Below, one piece after another: positions 53,216-64,000 of a stretch of 64,000 nt of DNA (position 1 is the first letter of the stretch; each line of letters starts with the position of its first letter). The notes beneath the pieces are model-generated. The model was not told the origin of the DNA. It searched no databases and saw only the letters and a list, made by a program, of their open reading frames with translations. Source of the DNA: Pithys albifrons albifrons. Lineage: Eukaryota > Chordata > Aves > Passeriformes > Thamnophilidae. The stretch lies in contig NC_092461.1 of assembly GCF_047495875.1 (NCBI RefSeq), positions 68,436,299-68,500,298 on the forward strand. The letters run 5' to 3'. Made by a program: the position numbers and the translations under genes.

Positions 53216-56200
53216 CAGGCTATGCTGGCTCTCCTGGCTTTACATGAATGTGACTGACTGAATGATGGTGTTGAGGGAGCATCCTCAAAGATTATGGTCC
53301 TTACAGGACCATTGTTAAGGTTAGGATAAGTTTCAGATGGCTAATGTAATTTCTGCCGTTGTAATTTCTGCAGAAGTCCATGCCATACTTTGGGCAGAGA
53401 AATCAGGCTAGTGGAAACCTAGGCCTTACCCTTGAGAGGTGACAGGCATTGATGAGTTCTGCAGGTATGTTTGCTTATTTAATTGAAAGAAGCACTAGAA
53501 AAGGTATGATATTTAGATGGATGATTCAACAGACACAGACTATCTTGTGATATTTCCCCCTTTGTTCAAGTCTTTTTAAAGTACCTGATTACCTACGAAG
53601 AACAGTGGTGATGAATAATTTTTTTTTATTATTAGAACATCCAAAGAAAAAACAGTCTCATATATAAATACCAGTGCAGAAAAATTAAGAAGAGAGAGTT
53701 GCCACATAGGCTCAGGGAAAGGTTCAAGAAACCTCATATCTCCAGTAGTGGCTCAGACCAGTCAACTAGAGAAAAATACACAAATAGGAAAGCTGTACTC
53801 TTTCCCTAAATGTGAATTTTTGTTCCGGTTACCTTCATTGCTCTTTCCCTCTCATGACCATTAACAGCTTTGCTTTGGACTTGTCTAACATTTATAACTC
53901 AGAACATCCTCACACCTTAAATATACCCTCTATAAAAAACATATCTGTTTATTGATTCTTAGTGTATCATCTGCTAAATTCCCTCCTCAGTCATCAGACA
54001 ATGAAACTGCAAACAACTGGTTATTCCTCACTGCGCTTCCAACTTCTTATTTCATATATGTAATACAAGCTTTCAGATTTCAGAAAAGGCTGAAAACAAA
54101 CCCTTATGAGTTCAATGTCTTCAATGTAATAACATATCTACTTTTGTTCTCCAGAGAAGAAAAGAGGAACTTCCTCTAGGACACAGAGACTGCAGAGCTG
54201 AATCAGGCACTGTATGATTGACTCATCCCTGGTGGAGGGTGAAACAAAAATCAATGCTAGATTTTTCCTACTGCACAGTGGGCTGTTCCAGTAAAGAAGA
54301 ATGAGGGAGAAAACGACACAGGTTTTCAGTAAACTCCCTATGGATGAGAACAAACCAAAATATCTGCCTTGTACAATACTTTTTCTATGTATTTACCAAT
54401 CTTCAATTTTACACAATGTAAAGAACAGTGAAATAGTTAAGAGAGTGGTCTCAGTTCAATAACTGCCACTAAACACCTGACAACACATTGACACAAAGGA
54501 TATATTTTACATTGCTCAACACCATTTATCCATAATTTCTGCAAACACAGACACAAATAATTTTCTTCATCTGGTGTTTTAATTTAGTTCATAACTATAG
54601 GAATTAGAAACTCTAGTGTAACTAAACTGAGATTCCGGAGAACAAAATATCAGCCCCAAACAAGAACAAGTTATCTTCTAACTCATCTGAAATGAGCTTC
54701 TGGCAAAAGCAATAGAAGCTTTAATGTGGGATTTTTCTTACTTCTTAATTTTCAGTTTCTGAGACCGTACAATTATCACAACACACATCAATATGTCAGA
54801 CACATCCTGTTGATGAGGGAAGAAACTGGAAGAGAATCGGATCAATTAAAGGCAGCAGACCTTCATGCATTTCTTACATGCACAAGAAATGAAAGGATAA
54901 AATGGAAACCTCCAATTTATCAGTCATTCAGTGTTGCTCAGTATCTCTGTTATGAGTCAATGAAGTTTGAGGCATCAGGCCTGATGATGTAATTTATAGG
55001 AAGAATCAAAGAATTTAAGAAATGCATTAAAACCCCACATAAATTGAACATATACTTTTGTAACAGGCTTGCATACAAAACAAAAAGAAGCTTTTAAACC
55101 TGCTTACCCCAACTTCTTTCACTACTAGGTTATCTTTTCTTAGTTCCCTCCAGAAAATAAGAGCAGAGAACTGAAGTCTGCTTGTAAGATGAGCAATTAT
55201 GTTGAATTGATGGTTAAATCAGTAGAATGTGTACAGGACCTGCTGCTTTCAAAGTTCCTAAATGCTGCTTACTTGGACAATTGTCATAGGATCAATTTTG
55301 GCAATTATGCAATTTTTTAGAAGTGTTGGCCCTAGAGCTGTTATGGTATTATATTCTGAACCAGCAGCTCCAATTCACTTTGAACAGTAGTGACATACAC
55401 TTTAGCATGAGGGCCCATGCAAACAGTTTTTCTTTTCCTATAGCAGTTCCATGCATATATTTCTCTGGGTTGTATAAAAAACTTCCCCACTGGTTCACAG
55501 GGGGGCTATGTAGGTATATGTCATAGGGACTATCTGTTACTGTTTTCTTGGCAATGAAGACCACTTTCTGTCTTTTGCAGAACTTCATCACAAGGGACAT
55601 TCTGCAATAAGGACAATGTACACTGTATTATACACTACCAGAAGAAAATACATAGAGAAAAAATATATATTCAGTATTGTGTACTGTTACAGCACGTAGA
55701 AATAAACACTAAAATTGCACTTTACCTCAGTAAGCCTTGTTTGTAAATCAGGAAAAAAAATAGAACCTTCAGATTGGAAGAATCTGTGTTATTAATTTTC
55801 ATTGTATGGAGTCTGAATGGTTTGTTATTTGAATAAAGTGCTTACCTTAGTTATGGCAGCCCCTTGCTCAACACATCTATTTTCTTCTTATATAAAAATA
55901 TATTTCTTCAGCAGGGGAAATGGCATGTTTCTGATCTACTTGCAGTGCTTCCATGATGCAGTAGATGACCTAGTGGAAATTTTTGCTTCCTTTATGGCAA
56001 CCAAGTATGGCAATCGGAGCCTTTGCACTAAGGGAGGTTTAGATTCTTTATCAGACAAGCCCTGACCCATGTCAGTACAATTTCACTGAAGATATCTTGT
56101 AGAAAGGCTAGTTTTTCTGCTTCCCTATTTGCCAGTAATTGATGGCCAGGCCAACTCTGATTCATGGGTCATAAATATGTCTTTTGGTCAGTTGTGAGAA

Positions 56201-56903
56201 CACATTTCTACTGGAACATATGTAGGATTCATTGCTCTATTGTGAAGAATTATTAATTATTGTGTAATTTAGATTCTTAGCACAAATAAGTTTCTGTCAC
56301 ATGGTCTATGTATTTTCGTGTATTTTAATTTCACAATCAATCTTGTGACTCCCCCACCCAACAATAAATGCCACCACCTCTGTAAGAAACTTATGCTAAA
56401 GATGAGCTTTCCAGAGAGTTTATAAGATAATTAATACAGGCCTTAATGGATCACATAGGAGACACAGAACTTCATGATGAAGAGCATTTGGCCAAATACA
56501 GGTACTTATACCAATGGAGTTGCAGTCCTTCAGCAAATACAGTAAGAAATGGGTTGCACCAAATTGCTCCATTTAGAAGTGACAACAGCTGTTGTTCTGG
56601 CATGTTACTTGAAAGAGAGAACTTGGAAAAGTCTTGCTTCCTGAGTTATTTTGGTATCTGTGCCTGCTGTGTGGTTGTGCAAGAAGGTGAGAGACTGAAC
56701 TCTGCAATGACAGGAAGAGATTAGAGATTGTACTTAAGTAGCCTAAAAGTGTAAGAAAATGCAGTTGGTTATAGGTAGTCAGAGCAGAAGGAGGCTACTA
56801 TATATACACCTGTGATACTAATCATGTCATCCTTGTTTGCTAACATCAGTAGGATCCCTTGCTATCTCTACAAGCTTTTCCCCATTTATCACCTTTCAGT
56901 CTG

Positions 56904-56938
<35 letters not shown>

Positions 56939-59900
56939 AGGAGGCATGCCTCCTACAGAACACCACACAGCTGTGAGCACATCACATCTACTGATAATCT
57001 GTACTAAAAAGACCTCATGACAGGAGAGCAATTACCCACAGCTACTCATTAGGTGCTGCCAGAGGACAAATACAGAACAATGTAAGGACCATATCGCCCA
57101 CCCTGTTAGACCTGCAATATCTTTCATCATAAGAGTTCATAACTTCTCACAGCTCTAGAAGGACCAGACTTTGTAATTTGCTCTTTCTACTGCCAGCAAT
57201 GGATTAATAGGTCATGCAACTTCTTTTCTGCATTCAGATTCCAACCAGATTGGTATCCTTTCACTACTGTTTTGAGGAATAGTATATAACTGAGATATTT
57301 TATTTATAAAAAAACTAAATGAGGAAAACCCAGCTAATGACGACTAGGAGTAGTCTTCTAAGCCATTTTGTCTGTGAGCGGCAAAATAAATTATTCTTGA
57401 TGTTGTAAACTGCCAAGGCACATGATAGTTTCTCTGACCATTCATCTGCAAGTCTATGAGGAAGAATAAAAGACAGTAATGAGTTGTGGAAATGATCAAG
57501 ATAACATCGTAATGCCTACTACTGAAGCAACAGTGACAAAAGAACTGTTCCCAATTGCCATTGTAAAAATTCACCACAGATATGACTTCAATAAACACAT
57601 AAACCTTGCAGTGCTGCTTCATGGCCAGTGAACTTGAAATTTTCAGAATTAATCAAATTGTAGAAAAAAAGCATCATCTTAGAGAAAATTCTGCCTCTGG
57701 TTGTCCAAAATACAACATCTGTCTTGGTAGGAGAAGCATTAGAGTGCATCTGGATTGTAAACATTTGTCCTTGGGAATACTATATGTAAATTGAAGCTGG
57801 TATTAATCCCAGGGTTGTCCCACCACAAGCATCAAAGAGATATTAATTGGCAAAACACTAGTGGAAAGTTGTATTATTTTTCTCTGCTCTGAATTAATGC
57901 AGTCTTGTAGTCCTGGCAAATTTAAACTTCCAAATGGCTTCTTGGTTAAGAATAGTTAAATGTAAATGGCAATTAAGCATGCAATAAGTTTCTTTTCCTC
58001 ATAAATGGTTGTTGAATTTCTAATTCTGACGTTTCCTTTATTCACAAACTCCCAAGTTTTCTTTGGGTACCAGGTAAATATTTAAAAGAAGTAATACAGA
58101 GTTTATGTGATGTGGATGATCTCTGATACAGTTGCTTAATTAAACAGTAGGGTTTGCACAGGCACAGCCCAAGGCACAAAGCTCTGTTTGTTTTCGATCC
58201 TGGCTATCAGACAGCCAATAGGGTATGGAAAAAGTACTCTTAAACTAACAGCTACCTTTTATTAGTTGACAGGCACATCTGTGGTAAGGTATATTAGAGG
58301 GAGACCCTAGAGTCTGAAAAGTCATTTTGCTTTTTGGTTCGCAGAACTAGAAACAAAGTGCTATGCAGTTGAAGTCTTGATACTGCCAAAAGAATATCCA
58401 TGCTGGCTAAAAACTTAGACTAAACTGGGAACCTCTATAGATAAAACAAACAAACAAAACAAAAAAACCACATTACAACTAGGCACAGGCATAAGATGAC
58501 CTACTACATACTCCCTTATGGGATGCATAACATATTATTGATCCAAGTCTAAGCAAAACCAAGTTAATAATACCAGTTAGACTGATATTTTTATTGCAAA
58601 GTCTTTCAGGATCTTTGGCCTTTATGTAAGAACACTTACATATTCCAATTAAATATGAAATAAAACCAGTAATAATATTACTTATATTTGACAGTGAGCT
58701 AACATCAAAACTGTAAGTAAATTTTATAGACAGTGATTTATTCACAGTCTACTAGAGATTAGATCTTTCTCCTACTTGCCCCAGAGGATTTTATAAGCTA
58801 TGTGGGACCAAACTAGGCCAGATCTAGAAGCAATTTAAGGTGCTATGAAAATTTGGATACTCTAGTTGAATGCTTCAGCGCTAAAGGTTTGATCGTACTT
58901 TTACCCAAGTATTTCAATTAACCTGAAATATGTATCTACATAGAGACTTCAAAAAGGACTTGTTGTGACTTATGACAGTTAAGTAAAAAAATGTTTGAAA
59001 TGTAAGCATGATATTTCCCCCAAGATATTAAATGGTTCTGCTAACATTACATAGTTAGAATATTAGTGAGTATAACATCAAACAAATTACTTCAGGCTCC
59101 TCTAGAAAGCCTAGTTAGAAATACAATTTATTTATGGAAGCAATTTGCAATATGGTGGACACACAAAAAGATTTTGGTGCATAAGCATGATGATTACTTG
59201 ATTAGATACTGTGAGAATTAGCCGTTTTTCATTTGGCAGAAACAGAAGGCAACACAATGCTGTCTTCTCTTGTGTTCGCACCCGGGCCCAGTTTTCTGCA
59301 GACCACTGTAATACTGGGGCAACACACTGAGTGGCTGGTGCAAGTTTGGGCCTTCATCCATAAACAGAAAGCCCCTTTAATAGCAAGATTCTATGTTTAG
59401 GTCATGTCTGGTGTTAAATTGCTACAAATGGGTATTTAACTTGAGCTCAGTCAGTAAGGTCACAGTGATCAGTCATTTTACCATTCTTGGTTGTGAACAC
59501 TGACCAGTTTTCCTTCCTCTCATTCCTCTATACTTTGCCCACTATGGTTTAGCAGTGCCATTACTCAGGAAAACCTCTTCTTGGCTCTGGAAAGGTAACA
59601 AGAGAAGCTGCCTTGATTTTCTCACCTGCTCTTGATGTTAACACAGTTATGTAATGCACTACTTAGGTGCTGTATGGATGTGAAACAGTTCAAATGCACC
59701 TGTTGAAAGTTGATCAGGTAAACATGTCACGAATTGCCTCATCACTGACATTGCATCTGTTAAGAGGACTTATATACCAGATGGAATGCTTGGAATTTCT
59801 AAACAAAACAAAATCTCTGCAGTGTATTTTTAATAGAAATGTCAGACTCGTTTCTAAGAGTGTTTTTCATAGGGCTGATAATACTTTGATCAACCAGTCT

Positions 59901-62889
59901 TTTCATAGACAGACTCAATAGTTTGTGGTCATACAAGGGTCACTACAGATTTTAAGACTTTCTGGTAAAAACTTATGTGAGGAATTAATTTCTGCCAAGT
60001 TACTCATCTAAGGACATGTCATTTACACTTGTTTTAAGGTATTACTGATCTGCACATGTAAAACATTTCAAATATTGATTTCTTGATACTCTCCAAAGCT
60101 TGAGAAATTCTTACGTTATATTGCTTTTACCAAGCTACAGCATTGAAAAGGTTACTGGTGGCATTCTTATGTCAAAAGGTCTTATCTTTCTTTTCCTGTC
60201 CTGTCTTGCACTACTTTTAAAAATACCATGTTGAAGAATGAAGAAGGAGCATATTAAAACTCCCAAATATCCAAGGTTACAAAAGCCTTTCAAAGATAAG
60301 ATCTTCAAAAGAAGTAGCATGCTCACATTTAACATAGGGTGAAAAATTAGAGTTGATAGAGAGACACTTCAGATCTGAATTTTAAACCTAGTGTACATGG
60401 ATTTTAATTGACAGTAAAACTAAAGTGGAGTGAGAGAGCTAAGGGAAAAAAGCCACATTATAGCTCAGATAACCATCAGTTTTGTTATTCTCCAAATTTA
60501 GAAATACATTAAACAGCCATGAAGAAACTGACTTTAGAGATATTCTACGTGCGGTAGATATTGCTGACTCAGAAATTAGGGACCCTGGATTTTAGACTTT
60601 GTGCTTGATGAAAACAGAATCTTCACTTTATTTAGCTGAAATCATCTTGTCTTAATGTAAAATGAGGTAAGAAGAAAAGTTACTGTGGATAAAAAGCAAA
60701 TATAGAAAGATAATTCCTAAAATGAAGCAGGTGAAGATACTGTTGTAGATTTTGACAACTCCAAACACAATGAATTGGGAGACTTGCCTGGAAGTAGAAG
60801 CTTTTAAGGACCATGCACAAAAGGGAACGTGGTTAGTTTCAAGGTTTTTTGCTTTTTGCTTTGGTGGATGAACTATGTGGAGCAAGATGCCTACACCGTG
60901 CCTTACAACTTAGCAAATCATTGTAATCTTCAAAGTGCTGTACAAAATAAGTAATCCTTGCTGAGCTTCTGTGAAGTACATTCAGTTGATTGATCAATAC
61001 TGAGATGAGTGCACTCTTTGGAAAAGGAAATTTACTGTCTTAATTTTATCTCAGGTTCAAACAAGGTAGGGGTGGTGTTAGGAAACAAGCATGAGTTCTT
61101 GCAGTGACTCAGAGGCTGAGACTACACTGAAAATTGGTTGGTTTGGAGCAATTATGTTTAACTCCTTGTATTATTCTATTCCCTAGCTGATTCAGGTCAT
61201 TCAAAATGGGAGTAAAGTAAAAACTGAATACAGTAAAATGTTTGGATTCAGATTTTAAATGGCTAAGCTCAGTGAAAATAAACCATTACCCATTAAGACT
61301 AAAATAAAGGCAGACTTCTGTTCAGACCAGACCTAAGACTAGTCTTTGAAGAGCAAAAAAATATATATTTTTAGCAAAATTGCCAATCGATTTTATGTGT
61401 TAAAGGTTTTTTGTTAATAAATAGCTCACACTGTAAATTATGTATGAGTTTTGCATGGAAAGCCATTTTTGTGTATTTATGAAAAGACTAGAGGAAATAA
61501 TAAAATACATGCAATTATCTCAGCATCTTCTTTACCTACTCTAGATATCAGAAGCACAAAACAAATTCCTGTCCTAACCTTGTAAAGAGATGTTGCTGAA
61601 AATTGAATTCCTTCTTTTTGTTTTTCCTAATGACAGTAAAGTTTGCCAAACTGCTTCTAAAGTATTGGTTTCATTTATCCAGGAACATTCAGATATTCTC
61701 ACAATACTTTTACAGCTGACCTTCTCTAAGCAAGCCTCCAATTTAACTAACAACTTTCCAATTAAAGAAAGTTTTTTGGGTAGGGTGGGAGTTGCTCTTC
61801 CTGGAAAATCGTTAGGTCTTCCAGCCCACCTCTGCTCTTCTCCACAGGGCTCCCAGGTGCCTACTCCACTGTGATTACTCCCATCCTCCCTTGCACCAGC
61901 ATCAGCCCTTGTGCAGCTTCACAGCTGGTGATTTACAAGATGGGCTGGTTGAAAACATAAACAGTTTGTTCTTGCACGGAGTTAGTTTCTGCAGGATCTG
62001 CACGGCCTCAAGAGTCCTAGCTCTAGAAAACAGAAGGGGAAAGAAAATGCCTAGAGCAGGAGGACTGAGCATTTCATCAGGAATGTGACTTTAAACTGGC
62101 ATAACTGTCTTGAGATACTGACCATAAAAAGTGAATTTTATGTAACAACTACTTTCAGTTTCCTACTTTGAATAAATACTAAATACAAAAATACTTTGAA
62201 AAAAAATAATGTGTTGCATTGTTTGGATCTCTGTGTGAAGCCCCTTCTCTGGCTTCAGGTATTTCAGTGATCAGAGACCACTGTTATCTAAAAGATGTAT
62301 ATGGTCTGCTTTGGCAGGGATAAAATTTCTGAAGAGCTTTCTTGCATAATGTCATTTGAACAAGGAAAAATAAGATCTTTCATTCCCTAAGACGTGTTTA
62401 ATAACATTTATCAGCTACATAGTCCTTAGCAGGGACTTTATAAAAATTAGGAGGGCCCCAGATTTAGCTGAATGCCTGGATGAATGCATAACTTCAAAAA
62501 ATCAAATGCACCTGGAGCTTGAAGTCAGGTGATTTTTATTTAAAATAAATTTTGATAAAAGCATTCAAATGTTAGGGCAAGTACCGTCTTAAGGATTTTG
62601 CTAAAGTCTAAAAGACAAATACAGGTTTGAAAGATCAATACAGTAATCTACAAAGAATTGACCAATAACACATTGAGTACTGGGGTGAAATTTTTATTCT
62701 TTAATTTGTTTAGATTTTCCAAACTTATGTTTTTAATGGCTGAAGGTCTTGTCCCACATACTACTTCTTCAGTAGCAACACTGGCTTAAAAAGTCATTAT
62801 CTCCTATCACTCCTATCTCCCCCATATGCCTTAATCTTCACCTCATCTTCAGAAACATCTGTATTGGGAAGGAAGCCTTTGAAAGAAAC
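53216..62889. other. Intronic unique sequence with one microsatellite
   Basis: AT-rich intron sequence with frames of up to about 94 codons and no recognisable similarity. It holds the GATT repeat at 56.9 kb and short A/C-rich runs (58.44-58.47 kb). No gene or mobile element is recognised. Confidence 0.6.
56904..56938. repeat. (GATT)n microsatellite
   Basis: About eight to nine uninterrupted GATT units, a length likely to vary between individuals. The repeated INQS peptide in the minus frame here only reflects the repeat. Confidence 0.95.
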
Positions 62890-63270
62890 TGTAGGGGTGA
62901 CTCTAAGTGCATCCCTTAAGGAAAGCAGTTTAGAGTTCTCCCTTAGAAGAGAGCTACCTGGAGTGTGTGTAGTGTCTTGTAACCAATGAGATGCTTTGGT
63001 GAATGTGAGTTGAATGGGCTACACAATAATGTCATGACATGTTGGATGTGAGAGGATATAAAAGGTGTGGATGTTACTGAGAATAGATCTTCTACTACTA
63101 CAACTACTACTACTACTATGATTTATGAGCTATGAGGAAACAGTCTGTGAAACTATCTTGAATAAACTCTTGTAAGCCTTCTGATCAAGTCTTCTGATGC
63201 CTGTTGTGCCTGAGCTCCTCTGACCATCATTCATGCTGCCCCCTTGCTTGGGATAAGGGCTACCCCAATA
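62890..63270 (+). mobile_element. Probable solo LTR with 6-bp target-site duplication
   Basis: A 381-bp segment starting TGTAGGGGTG and ending TACCCCAATA is flanked by AGAAAC on both sides (62884-62889 and 63271-63276). Inside, in order, are a CCAAT box (62983-62987), a TATA box TATAAAAG (63057-63064), a start zone with a CTA repeat, and AATAAA (63161-63166) about 100 nt after the TATA box, followed by T/G-rich sequence with CCTGTTGTGCCTGAG. This is the U3-R-U5 layout of a retroviral LTR. A 6-bp duplication suits class II (ERVK/alpha- or beta-like) elements. The 3' end reads ATA, not the canonical CA, so the boundary or the base may have decayed. I do not recognise the family. Confidence 0.68.
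63091..63119. repeat. (CTA)n microsatellite inside the LTR
   Basis: Eight to nine CTA units with one CAA interruption lie about 30 nt after the TATA box, where the LTR transcript would start. Confidence 0.9.
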
Positions 63271-63276
63271 AGAAAC

Positions 63277-64000
63277 AGGAGCTTAAAAAAACTTGAACAC
63301 TTAAGTTATCCCCTTTTGAGGCTAATGCCATAAGCAGCTGCCACAGCACAAGTGTGAGTGATCAGCTTCAGAAGGGGACAGGTTTTTTTGAAACTTATCT
63401 TGTGGTTGCGCAGGCTGAATTTGAATGACACGTTTATGAACCCAGCAGTTGTCAGGATCATTTAAGATACAGAAAAGTTTGTGTGTGCCTTTTTACTGCT
63501 TAAGTGTGCAAAAGATTAGTTTACATGCAAATTAGATTGCATGCTGACTGTTTACATGCTGACAGTGAATTTCTTTAAAAATGATGCCTTAAGCATGGTT
63601 CTTTGCTGAAAAGTTACTGTAAGAACAGTATTGAAAGAACATGGGACAGGGTTTGTTTCTTTCAAATACAGCCTACTTAATGTACAAATTAAAGGTGTGC
63701 TGCTCTTGCTACCAGTAATGTAAATTCAGGATATTATCAAAAGTGCCATTACCATCTTACTTGAGCAACAATGAAAACTGTGCACCTGAAATTTAGGGCT
63801 AAATCCTGTTTTACAGAAAGGTGTCTTGGTGCTATTTTGACTACATAAGGAGCAAAAACTTCCCCAGGACAGATACACTGCTGACTGACAGAACTGTGAC
63901 CATAGTACTCCAACATGAACTGTTCCAGGGCCCAGCTGACACAAGGGAAGAACAGGAAACAGTAACTTATCTTCCTCTGCACTGCTAGCCATTTTTAGAG
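63277..64000. other. Intronic unique sequence to window edge
   Basis: Ordinary AT-rich intron sequence. The two overlapping minus frames at 63726-63992 have no recognisable similarity. Nothing else is seen. Confidence 0.6.

Larger units (their letters stand above)
29854..64000 (-). other. XKR4: XKR4 last intron (3' part; continues beyond window)
   Basis: The preceding XKR4 exon is not found anywhere to the right, so at least 34 kb of this intron is present. Known mammalian XKR4 genes have very large introns, which agrees. No other exon with recognisable protein similarity and splice sites was seen on either strand. The contents are AT-rich unique sequence, three LTRs, one CR1, a possible MIR and simple repeats, listed separately. 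Confidence 0.85.

Noticed and set aside
52546..53261. Open frames of 137 and 87 codons on the plus strand
   Set aside because: They lie in an avian ERV LTR, which is non-coding; the frames have no retroviral or cellular protein similarity that I recognise.
63726..63992. Two overlapping minus frames of 88 and 77 codons at the window edge
   Set aside because: No recognisable similarity and they occupy the same bases in different frames; judged chance frames within the XKR4 intron.

Overview
The window looks like nuclear DNA from a bird. The dispersed repeats are CR1 (chicken repeat 1) LINE 3' ends and avian endogenous-retrovirus LTRs. The base composition is AT-rich, non-coding vertebrate sequence with microsatellites, and the only convincing coding sequence is a single vertebrate exon. 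I cannot name the species; the LTR families fit a neoavian bird, perhaps a songbird. Nearly all short open reading frames here are chance frames, or frames inside repeats.

The one real gene is XKR4 (XK-related protein 4, a phospholipid-scrambling membrane protein), on the minus strand. Its last coding exon is at 28907-29853, with an intact splice acceptor and a TAA stop. Everything to the right (29854-64000) is the 3' part of the large intron before that exon; the earlier exons lie beyond the window. Everything to the left is 3'UTR and then downstream flank. A weak proximal poly(A) site lies about 0.4 kb after the stop. A better one (AATAAA, then a GT-rich stretch) lies at about 12.36-12.40 kb, so a 3'UTR of about 16.5 kb is possible. 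This is a hypothesis, supported by the absence of any recognisable LINE or LTR insertion between the two sites.

Layout: 1-12.3 kb is downstream flank with two plus-strand CR1 copies and a minus-strand CR1 scrap. 12.4-28.9 kb is the candidate long 3'UTR, containing a GC-richer block at 13.7-14.4 kb. 28.9-29.85 kb is the XKR4 exon. 29.85-64 kb is intron, with three LTRs (about 37.5-38.4, 52.6-53.2 and 62.9-63.3 kb), one long CR1 (46.9-47.65 kb), a possible MIR relic (45.8 kb) and several simple repeats. All three LTRs and the intronic CR1 are antisense to XKR4.

I found no tRNA, rRNA, CRISPR array, bacterial-type system or novel multi-gene locus. The most useful leads are the possible very long XKR4 3'UTR, the LTR at 62.9 kb with a 6-bp target-site duplication, and the unexplained GC-rich block at 13.7-14.4 kb.
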